From Zasmidium citrigriseum (taxonomy: Eukaryota > Ascomycota > Dothideomycetes > Mycosphaerellales > Mycosphaerellaceae): a stretch of 64,000 nucleotides of DNA. Positions 35,224 to 44,236 of the stretch are shown piece by piece. The stretch is taken from positions 1,143,622 through 1,207,621 of the forward strand of contig NHNW01000004.1 in assembly GCA_002786025.1 (NCBI GenBank), written 5' to 3'. The position numbers were made by a program, and so were the translations under genes. How positions within the stretch are numbered: position 1 is the stretch's first letter; each line of letters starts with the position of its first letter. The notes under the pieces are model-generated. The model made no database searches and was not told the DNA's origin. It worked only from the letters and a program-made list of their open reading frames with translations.

Positions 35224-38200
35224 CTAACTTTTGTTCCGACTCGACACCGTGGTGGAGGCCTTACTCGACCCAATCTTTTCTCCAACAGAAGCCTCACTCC
35301 CGACCCGCAAAGTCCTCTCCGACGTCGACGAACTCTTCAGAGCAGGCAGCGGTCCTCTTCTCCTCTTCGCCCTAGGAACCACAGGTGCGCCTTCCCAAGC
35401 CGTGTTCTCTGGCAACGACTCGCCCTTCATGACCAACGACAGACTGCCCAGTTGTGCACCCTCAGAGACTGTGCTTCCCGGCAGACAGATGGAGTAAGGT
35501 TTGATACAGCTTCGCTGACCAAAAGAGATACATCCAATCTTCATGATCCTATCTTCGAAGAGATGGGTTTGTGCGCCGCAGAGTTGGTTGATGACGGCCT
35601 CGTCGCCGATGGTCACGCAGTCGTGTTCCGTGATATCGGGGTGCAAGAGCGTGACCCTCTTCCCGATCTTGACGCCGAAGAGGCGGAAGCACATCGCCAA
35701 GTACGGCGTGCCAGTGAGCATCCCCGTAAGCAATGGCATCGTAATGGTCTCGTACGTGCTGGTTATGAACTCGCTGAGCCAGACGTTCAGACTCCAGAGG
35801 GGCCACTCGGCGGGCTTGTATTTCCCGATCAGAATCCACTTGAGGCCGCAAGTGATGAAGAGCGATGGCAGAGCGAACATGACGAAGTAGAAGAATGGGA
35901 GCATCAGGAGGGTGTTGACGGCGCCGATGTTGTCGTAGTCTAGGTAGGCTATTTGCAGGGCGAAACCTAGACCGAAGACGATCATGGCTCGGGGGAGCAC
36001 GATACGGATGCCTTCGACTGTCAACCGAGCGGCGATGCGGGCGTTCGAGGGTCGGAAGAGGAGCTTGTTGTCGTGGCCTGTTACGCGGTGGCGAGCGGGC
36101 ATGAGGACGGGTGGTGATCCGAAGCAAGAGGTGCCGCTGACGAGAGGTTTGTCCGCTGGTGGAGCGATTGACAAGACACCTACCAGCGTTCCAGATGCCA
36201 GTGTCGTGCCTTGCGGCAGCAGAGAGACGTTTCCTGCGAAAGCCCGGGATTCGAGTTTCGTCTTCTTCAGTGTCAGCTCGTTGGCTCGAATGTCGACATC
36301 TCCCATCATGACACCGTCTGCGACGAAGCTCTCCTCGCCGACTTCCAGCAACTCGAAGTTCAGACCACGAGCCGTCGAAATCTCAGCCCGATGTCCAATC
36401 TTCACACCCAGAGCCCTGAGAAAGGGAACAATGTACAATGTCGCAAAGACCGGATGCAAGACGGCCAGGGCCAGATCCATGAGTCGGTCGACGAACCATT
36501 TGCGCAGGAAGAAGAAGCTGTAGATCTTGTATTTGCCTTCCTTCAATCCGCCCAGGACTACACGGCGGAAGAAGATCATCTCAGCGAAGAGCAGGAGTTG
36601 GTAGGCGAATGCGATGGGGAGGGAGAGGACTGCCACTTGACCCCAAGCGCCCACGGAGCGGAGATTGACGACGTTGAAAAGCATGAGACCGGGGATCTGG
36701 GGGACAAGATAGAGCAGCGGAAGGATGAAGATCGAGATTGAGCCGTGTCCAATGGCCATGACCGCTGCGCGAGCTTTCGAGGGCCGGGAGGGACGTCCGA
36801 CTGCGATTTCGCCGTGCTTGAGTTCGCGCTCGAACCTTGCGGGAGAGCCGTGGAAGCGCTGGTAGCTTGGGATACGCATGCCGTCTGGGACCATGGAGAG
36901 GGGACCGACATCAGCTCCTTCGTCAACAATGGCGCCGCCTTCGATGATAGTGTTCGATCCGATCCTGGCCTCGCTGCCAATAGAGACTTTCTTGAGGATC
37001 AATCTTCCTCTTTCAATGACACTGACAGTGAGCGCAACATCTGATCCGACAGTCACGTCGTCACCAATCTCAACGAGGTCGCAGGCAGGACCGATCGCCA
37101 TTGCTCCCAAGTGACAGTATTTGCCAACTTTGCAACCCATGGCCCTCAAGAAGAAGGGGTAAAGGGGCGAATCAGCAATGAGCTTGGGATTAGCCAGGCC
37201 CGCGAAGCGTGTTGCCAGCCACCAACGGAAGTAGTAGACTCCATAAAGCGGGTACTCTCCTTCTTTCGCCTTGCCGAGAACAAGCCACTTTCCAATGATG
37301 GCCAACATTGCATAGCATGGCGGACTCACAGTGAAGACGCCGTACGCAGCGAAAAGCGCCCAGCCGAGACTTTCACGATCTCGGACGAAGAAGTCGAATA
37401 GCAAATATGGGACCAGTATCTCGATGGAGCCGATGAAGAAGAAGAATAGCAGTGGCACGATCTGTGCCAGGCCGCAGAGGACGAATCGTGTCTGTGAGAC
37501 GGGCCAGATGTCGCCAGTCTGGGGGCCAGTTCCTTCTGTTTCGTCGAAGTCTTCAGATCCAGCGATGGTGCTGCTTTGGCTGTCTGATATGGCAAATCGT
37601 GAGGCGATGTTGGCAGGTGTGCGGCCTTCGTAGATATCCGGTAGACCAATGGAAGCAAACATTGGCTCTTTCCGAAGGCGGGATACTAGCATCGCCGCTA
37701 CCAGTGAGTGACCACCCAGATCGTTGAAGAAGTCCGCTTCAGGATTGATGCGGCCGGGATGTTTGAGGACTGACGCCAGTGTTGTTAGGAAGATGCCCAG
37801 TGCGCTGCTTTCATCAACGTCGCTATCAAAGTCCGAACAATCTTTCTCATTCTCGATCGATGCCGCAAGCTCGGCGGCTTTGCGGAGGGACAACTCATGG
37901 AGAGCCTTCGTGTTAATCTTGCCACTCGCAAGTCTGGGCATCTCGTCGGCTTGGAGGAAGTAGACTTCTTCTGGTCGCATGTAAGAGGGCAGATGTTGCG
38001 ATGCAACCTGGTGAATCGACGCTATATCTTGAGGCGCTCCGGGTCTTGTCACGATGAAGGCTTCCAGTCGTGCTGTTTCTGTGCCAGAGTTCGCGAGAAT
38101 GACTGCCGCGGCTTGGACGTCGGGATGGCTGCTCAGCCGCGATTCTATCTCGCCGAGCTCAATTCGGAATCCACGGTGCTTGACTTGAGTGTCGATGCGG

Positions 38201-39591
38201 CCCAGGAACACAATCTTCAAATCGGCTTGAAGCTTGACCCGATCTCCTGTTCGGTAGAGTCGCTCGCCGCTGGTTGGCGCTAAAGGGTGTGGGATGAACT
38301 TTTGTGCTGTCAACTCTTCTCGGCCTACGTAGCCCAGTCCAACACAAGGACCACCAATTGCCAGTTCTCCTTCGACGCCTTCACAGAGCTCGAGTGGCTC
38401 CAAGGGTACTGGCAAGCCATCGTCCGAAATTGGTAGTATACATGCGTGATATGATGGTAGCGGCCGGCCAATCGTCACAGGAACGTCAGGCTGGAGCTCG
38501 TCCCAAGTGGCAGTAACAGTTGTTTCCGTCGGTCCGTATGTGTTGACTATTCGCAGTCCAGGTCTCGCAAGCCGATTGACCAACGCCGGCGGACAGGCCT
38601 CGCCGCCAAGATTGATCAATCGTATTGATGGTGGGAGAAGGTATGAGTCGCAATCGACCTGCGAGATCCCCATGATGCCAATCAAAGTCGGCACTGCGTT
38701 CACGACGGTTACGCCCCGGTTTTCCCAGATCTTAGGGAGGCCGCCCACATCTCTGCACTCTTCTCGTGTGCCAATGGCAAGATGTCCTCCACCGGCGACG
38801 GTAATCCACATCTCCTCAACGAACATGTCGAATGCTGGACTGAAGCCATTCCAGACAATATCGTTTGGGCTGGTTCCAAGAACCTCCCTCTCACTGCAGG
38901 AGAATGTCAGAGCGGCGGAGTGTGGTATCGCGATGCCCTTCGGTGTTCCCGTTGTCCCTGATGTGTAGATGAGGTATGCTGCATCTCGAGGCGATGGACC
39001 AGTCGGTATTGATGTGGGCGGTGAAGAACTTGCGAGTGACGAAGCGTCGGCGATGGTATGAACCTCCAATGGCTTTCTTCCGGCCGCTGCGATCGTCGGT
39101 GCAACTCGTTCCTCAATCTCGCGGACCCGATCCAGGTGTTCTGCATCACAAATGATGGCAGATGCTGATGCATCAAGAATGCAGACAGCGGCCCGATCGA
39201 CCGGTACATCAGGATCAAATGGTAGCCATGTAGCTCCTGAATATGTTGTGGCAAGGATGCTGAGGATGAGATCGAGGCCTTTCTCCAGCCATATTGCAAT
39301 CACTGGTGCTTTGCTACTGGCATCGTTGCTGGTATGGAGATGTTGGAACCGGAGAGCCAGTGAAGATGCTATGGTGTGTGCTTCGGCGTATGTCACCGTC
39401 CTGATTCCATTGTCTGTCTGGCAAGAGAAGGCCGCATGGTTGGGTTGTTGCCTTGCCCAATGGGCGAAGAGCTGTGGTAGTGTTGTGGCCGAACCAGGCG
39501 GCGAGGGTACGGTATCGAGGGGAGATGCTCCTGTAAGGATACGAGGATCGTCAAGGAGCAGACCAGAGCCAGCTCTGGCCGGAGACACCAT
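35224..39591 (-). CDS. Poly-amino-acid synthetase, epsilon-poly-L-lysine synthetase (Pls) type NRPS
   Basis: Single-exon gene of 1455 residues, predicted to activate a basic amino acid and polymerise it at the membrane without a condensation or thioesterase domain. An adenylation domain spans residues 35-565: TSGTTGTPKG at 210, NTYGPTE at 350, YRTGD at 446, VKHRGFRIELGEIE at 470 and ASGKINTKAL at 555. A carrier domain at 595-670 has Ser629 in LGGHSL. Then come three repeats of a transmembrane helix pair and a soluble left-handed beta-helix-like domain: pairs at about 703-772, 942-1008 and 1194-1256, with soluble parts beginning FFLRAMGCKVG, FLRALGVKIG and CFRLFGVKIG. That layout is the hallmark of bacterial Pls enzymes. 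By-eye specificity residues are D255, M256, E259, N298, I326, L328, T351, V359, T360 and K558. The first four match an ornithine code I recall (D-M-E-N...). The product could be poly-lysine or poly-ornithine. Confidence 0.88.
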   Translation of the reverse strand: MVSPARAGSGLLLDDPRILTGASPLDTVPSPPGSATTLPQLFAHWARQQPNHAAFSCQTDNGIRTVTYAEAHTIASSLALRFQHLHTSNDASSKAPVIAIWLEKGLDLILSILATTYSGATWLPFDPDVPVDRAAVCILDASASAIICDAEHLDRVREIEERVAPTIAAAGRKPLEVHTIADASSLASSSPPTSIPTGPSPRDAAYLIYTSGTTGTPKGIAIPHSAALTFSCSEREVLGTSPNDIVWNGFSPAFDMFVEEMWITVAGGGHLAIGTREECRDVGGLPKIWENRGVTVVNAVPTLIGIMGISQVDCDSYLLPPSIRLINLGGEACPPALVNRLARPGLRIVNTYGPTETTVTATWDELQPDVPVTIGRPLPSYHACILPISDDGLPVPLEPLELCEGVEGELAIGGPCVGLGYVGREELTAQKFIPHPLAPTSGERLYRTGDRVKLQADLKIVFLGRIDTQVKHRGFRIELGEIESRLSSHPDVQAAAVILANSGTETARLEAFIVTRPGAPQDIASIHQVASQHLPSYMRPEEVYFLQADEMPRLASGKINTKALHELSLRKAAELAASIENEKDCSDFDSDVDESSALGIFLTTLASVLKHPGRINPEADFFNDLGGHSLVAAMLVSRLRKEPMFASIGLPDIYEGRTPANIASRFAISDSQSSTIAGSEDFDETEGTGPQTGDIWPVSQTRFVLCGLAQIVPLLFFFFIGSIEILVPYLLFDFFVRDRESLGWALFAAYGVFTVSPPCYAMLAIIGKWLVLGKAKEGEYPLYGVYYFRWWLATRFAGLANPKLIADSPLYPFFLRAMGCKVGKYCHLGAMAIGPACDLVEIGDDVTVGSDVALTVSVIERGRLILKKVSIGSEARIGSNTIIEGGAIVDEGADVGPLSMVPDGMRIPSYQRFHGSPARFERELKHGEIAVGRPSRPSKARAAVMAIGHGSISIFILPLLYLVPQIPGLMLFNVVNLRSVGAWGQVAVLSLPIAFAYQLLLFAEMIFFRRVVLGGLKEGKYKIYSFFFLRKWFVDRLMDLALAVLHPVFATLYIVPFLRALGVKIGHRAEISTARGLNFELLEVGEESFVADGVMMGDVDIRANELTLKKTKLESRAFAGNVSLLPQGTTLASGTLVGVLSIAPPADKPLVSGTSCFGSPPVLMPARHRVTGHDNKLLFRPSNARIAARLTVEGIRIVLPRAMIVFGLGFALQIAYLDYDNIGAVNTLLMLPFFYFVMFALPSLFITCGLKWILIGKYKPAEWPLWSLNVWLSEFITSTYETITMPLLTGMLTGTPYLAMCFRLFGVKIGKRVTLLHPDITEHDCVTIGDEAVINQLCGAQTHLFEDRIMKIGCISFGQRSCIKPYSICLPGSTVSEGAQLGSLSLVMKGESLPENTAWEGAPVVPRAKRRRGPLPALKSSSTSERTLRVGSEASVGEKIGSSKASTTVSSRNKS

Positions 39592-42131
39592 TGAATGAAT
39601 GACTTTTGTATGGGCCGGTGGCCGAATCTAGATGATAGATGCCGGTAAAGAGTTCGTTGGATCGATCGCAAAGTCTATAAGAGTTGAATGTATCGAAGTA
39701 TCCTTTGCAGAGTGATGTTCCTGGATGTCAGCGAGGTTGTAGTGGACAGGAACGAGTAGCCATCCAGCCGTATGTAAGGGACCTACTCCAGGGGACTGAG
39801 GCTTTGTACCCCGTGTGACGCGTCTCGGCGGTTTCATAGACCACAGGACCCTAAGATACTTTCCCAAATCCAGTATGTCTGGGGAGGCGTAGCAACCAGT
39901 GATCTGACTTCGTGTCCATTACCCCAAACCATAACGGCGGCCGGCCCTGTCGCTCTGGCGCTTTCCGCCACGAGGAGCACGACCCTGCCAGCGAAATCTT
40001 TTCACGATCGACGCTGCATGCTGCATGATGTGAGATCAACTCATCGAAAAGCCCGAGTCTCGATGTCATGGCCCCGGTAAGGCTGTTGTGTTGGCTCTCG
40101 ACTCGTCGAACCTCGTTGACCGTTAGGTAATGGCAATGCGAGGAGGAACTGAAAATATCCCAAGAGGCTCTGCTGCTGCGGTCTGCTGTGAGGGCGACTG
40201 TACGAAACTTTGCATACGCGTCCAGAGCCCTAGTTTAGCTCGATCCAGGTTTCCCACGTGTGGTGTTCCAACGCTCAGCCGGCCCCCAGTCTCCAAACAC
40301 TCGATTCTCTATGATGACTGGATCTGCACCATCAAGAGTACTATTGTATTGCGTGATGGCGACAATGCATGATTGGGCGCCGAGACCTACGGGATGTTTT
40401 TCCGTTAGCATTCCTTGTGGCCAAGAAGAGCCACACACTCCTCAAACAACAATGTGACTTGTTCGGAGCAGCGTCTGATTCAAGCCGTATTTTGGACTCC
40501 ATCCTCGGTATTTCTGGCAGGAATTCTTCCATATTGATGAGCGGCGTCCAGTAGTAAGCATGCGTAGGCGCCTGGTAAATGCCTCAGTGGACGCGCACTC
40601 AGCCGTATTTTGGCTTCGGCTTTGAAGAGACCAGATGTCGTTCAAGAAACCACACTTGCCCTGTTGCAGCCAAGCCCCTTTAAACCCCAACGAGACTAGA
40701 TTAGCACTTGGCAATGCCCGTTGTTAAAAGTCCCTCCCTTGCCAGCCATCGGAGCTCACCTCTTGTCCTCTTCACTTCTGTCCAGAGTTGGCTCCCTCCG
40801 AGCGGGCAGCGAGACTAGAGTGCCTCAAGTCAGAAGAGCAAAGCCCTGTATGAACTCTTTCTCTTCTCGAACGATTGAATCTGCGCTGACGATAGGTTCG
40901 ATGATATCTCAAGACGATCCGCCGTTGAGGAGATGCACGCAGTTGGTCTCAAGAATTCTGTGAGGCTGACAGGTCCGGTAGCTCGCTGGGGTCTGTTTTA
41001 GAGACTCGCCTTGGCAAATGCTTGTCTTCAACCCTATTCACTTGGATGTTCTGAATGTTCCGGGAAGCGGGCCCCGCTGGAGAATCCTTGACGTCGTCGA
41101 TCTTGTGGGTGAATGTTCCATCCATCGGCAGCATCCAGTCCTCGGGAGTTCCATGACCACGGGCTGCCAAGACACGTCTCGGTTGGCAAGTGCCTGCAGC
41201 TCTTACAGGTACCTATACTCGATGCGCTGCATTTGGTCTTGTCGTTTTTACCAGATGAGGCGAAAATGGCTGACGCTACTGAGGATCATCCGGTTGCGTG
41301 AGCGGCCGTGCCGCGATGGACGGACGACATTGCTGTTTCTCCCGCCGGAGATGCGAGCGCACTGCATGGCATCAGACCACGATGCAGCATGCGGAATTCC
41401 AAATTGACGGCTGGGCAACGATGATGCAGAATTTTCTCGATGACACCGATGAGGCATCGTTGTGCGTTTGCCTGTTGGGAGAGGAGGTACTTGGCAAGTA
41501 TACCTGCAGGGCTTATAGATGACTGCAGGAACTCAGCTCACCACTTTCAACCTGCCAAGACATCAGACCTTCCCGAATCATGCACTGCAGGCCGCCCTAC
41601 CAGGCCAAGATCTAAGGCACGGAAACCTTCCCGTCTGACGGAGACCTATCGGAAATCTAAGCGCTTCGATCGACACTTGCCAACGAAGAATTCTACGATC
41701 TAGTGCAGTATGGCATCACCACATCTGCCGCCCTGGAGGATGGAATGCACCTGGTCGGGAGAGCACGATGGGCGACCGAGTGCAACATGTCATCGACACA
41801 CATGCCGTCAGCGAGAATGGAATCCCGTCGGAATCGCACGATCCCACTCATGAAGGAGCATCTGGAACACTCCATGTCTTGGCTGTGGGCTTAGTCTTTT
41901 TGCTCGACGCAGAGATGATCTTTCGATATATGCACCTAGACGAGGCGAATAAGATTTTCTTCGTCGGAACAAGCCGATACAACAAGAAACAACAGATGGT
42001 CAGGAACGCCAAGCTTTCCAGCCTACAGGAGACCTCACCTTACAGCGAATCCCAGCCTAGCCATGTCACCGCAACCTCTCCACAACAAACGCCCCCGCTC
42101 ACTGAAGAGCCCATCATAGTCGCCCTCTCGC
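39592..42131. other. Long intergenic region, no supported gene
   Basis: 2.5 kb between the synthetase start and the luciferase-like gene end, both on the minus strand. Base usage is normal, with no RIP signature. Several open frames of 60-180 codons overlap each other on both strands, but none shows a domain or a consistent splice pattern. The part nearest 39592 should be the synthetase promoter. Confidence 0.45.
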
Positions 42132-43305
42132 TCACTCCGCCGAGGCCAAGTAATCCACACCCGCCTGAAAAATCCTCATGTACACCTCGACCTCCTCAAC
42201 CGTCCGCGGGACGTACATCAAAGTGTATCCCAACGGCAAGAACTTCGTGCCGCTCAGACGATGCCGCTCTCCCCACCCCTTGGCAACGACTTCCTTTGCA
42301 TCCGCGAGCGCCAGAGTGACATGGCCTGACAAGTCAGAGGCGTGAACGTGGCAGATCTCACGTTGCGTCTGCTGATCGAGATGGCGAAGAGGCATGGTAG
42401 GTTGAAGGAAGAGAGCTTTGCCTCGCTTCTCGAGGAGAGAAGTCCTCCATTCTGTTGTTGAAGGATTGCTTGTGGCGAGCTCGTTGAAAGCGGAGAGGTA
42501 GGTCTGGGCAATGGGGGGTGTCAGCCAGCCATTGGAGTATTGAAAAGATCGAGACGGAGACGTACCTCTCTGATCTTTTCGTCGACAGGGTCGTTGGCGT
42601 TCCTCTCCCTCTGCGGAATCGCAAATCTCTTTGCTCTTGCTCTTCCACCCTCTCGTTCCTTCAACTCTCCCTTCAGAAATCTTTTCTTCGTCACCTAAAA
42701 GCAAAAGTCAGAACTATCTTCTTTCCAGAGCGTCTTTATGCCCCGAATAAGTCAAGTGCTCGAAGGCTGACCGCAGACAGCATGTCGTCAGCGACAGAAT
42801 TGAGTCTCATTCCCAACAAACAATTGCCCGCCGCAGCGAGTAAACCTCTGTCTGGAGGGGTTCCTGGTGAGCGATTTGATCTCCATCAACGCCTTCTCCA
42901 CGTCTTCCTCGTCACAAATCCCCGTCCGTCTTCCATCGTAGCAAGCAAACGCCCACAAGAAAACAATCAGAAAAACGAAAAGTTCGAACTCACCACCTCC
43001 CTCTCCCCCACCCCTCCATCTCCTTCCCCCTTCAACTCCCTCCACCAAACCTCCGGCACATCATAAACCCCCAACCCCGTCGTATCCCCCCTCGCATAAA
43101 ACGCCTCAATCACAACATTCATGAAATACCCTTTCAAATTATACGGCAAACCTCCCGCACCAAGAGCTTTCCAGCGTCGGTAGCCATAGACGAAGTTCGC
43201 GGTGAAGAGTGTGAGGGTTGTTGTGAGGATGAGCGTGGTAAGACGGAGGGGTTTGGGGAGGGCGAGGAATTCGAAGTAGATGTTGGTGAGGGGGGTGGTT
43301 GACAT
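42132..43305 (-). CDS. Fungal luciferase (Luz)-like protein
   Basis: Homologue of the basidiomycete enzyme that oxidises 3-hydroxyhispidin with light emission. The biochemical role in ascomycetes is unknown to me. The preferred model has exons 42994-43305, 42566-42694 and 42132-42503, giving 270 residues, close to the 267 of the Neonothopanus luciferase. One membrane helix lies near residues 20-42. It is followed by PYNLKGYFMNVVIEAF and GLGVYD, aligning with the Luz N-terminal half. The core is KALFLQPTMPL, then REICHVHASDLSGHVTLALADAKEVV, KGWGERHRLSG and LMYVPRTVEEVEV. The last intron (62 nt) is secure. The first would be 299 nt and could hide a middle exon starting near 42907. No hispidin synthase or hydroxylase gene lies in the window, so light production is not implied. 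Confidence 0.78.
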
Positions 43306-44236
43306 TGTCGGGTGGTAGGTTGATGGTGCCTTTTCTTTTTGAGTTGGCCTGAGAGTGAATCTTTCTTTCTCGCCGTGGAAGCTCGATGTTCAAGCTGCGA
43401 TGTGTAGCTCCAGTGCCTTGGAAGCAGTCGTCAGCTTCGAGAAAGCAAGCCCTCACAGCAAGATATGTGCCCTACTATAGCCGGCTCTCACGGAGGCAAG
43501 CAATCCAGCCGTCACCGACTTCGTTCAGAGATCAGATCGAGTTCAAGTGTGCTGACAGACAACTAGCCTCCTCAAACTTCATCATGTCCGCCTTCGGATC
43601 CGAACACTGTTACGCACGCAAGAAGCCTCCACCAGCTCGAAGGAATCGCACTCGCACCCAGAGCCGCACTAGATCGACTTCACCTCAACCTCCAATTTCA
43701 CCTCCTCTAAACGATCCCAAATTGGAGGAAAATGTGTCTTTTCATATCCATAAAACATCTCGAATATTGTACAAATGCCTATACGTTGATATCCCCATTT
43801 CGCAGCAGCCAGCAAAACGACAAAGCAAGAAAAAGAGTACGCCCTGTAACTGCCCGTCCGACTTCTGTGATCCTTCTCATCTACGCTCCCTCTCTCTTTT
43901 GCTCGCTCTCCCTCTCTTTCCGATGGCCGTAGTAACTAGGTAGGTAGGTAGTAATAAGAATAGCTGCTCCCGCGCGAAACAACAACTAGCCCTGGGTTTC
44001 TTTTCGTGGATGTTAGAGATGTCGGTCATCCAGACGAGATGGATGCAAGCAGGGTAAACAACAACAACGCCGCGCTGTCAAAAACGAAGAACAAACGGTG
44101 AGGAGGTATCAAGGGGGTAGTCACAAATATTCAAGAAACCGCAGCCGACACCACCGCCACAATCAACATCAGAATGCCAGACCCATGAAAGCCGCGCCTT
44201 GCGAATCAGTCAAACCAGAACGCCGGTCTCGTGAGG
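43306..44236. other. Intergenic region, no supported gene
   Basis: Holds the promoter of the luciferase-like gene and the 3' UTR of the PtaB-like gene. A 185-codon plus-strand frame (43386-43943) is Ser/Arg rich and crosses a CTCT-rich stretch; I do not consider it coding. Confidence 0.45.

Noticed and set aside
35224..39591. Alpha-aminoadipate reductase or plain NRPS-like reductase
   Set aside because: There is no reductase or thioesterase domain after the carrier; instead three membrane-pair plus beta-helix-like modules follow, as in Pls enzymes.
42518..43066. 182-codon plus-strand open frame as a gene
   Set aside because: It is antisense to the luciferase-like gene, whose minus-strand exons have clear homology and splice sites.
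43386..43943. 185-codon plus-strand open frame as a gene
   Set aside because: It crosses pyrimidine-rich, low-complexity sequence in the spacer between two minus-strand genes; the translation has no recognisable features.
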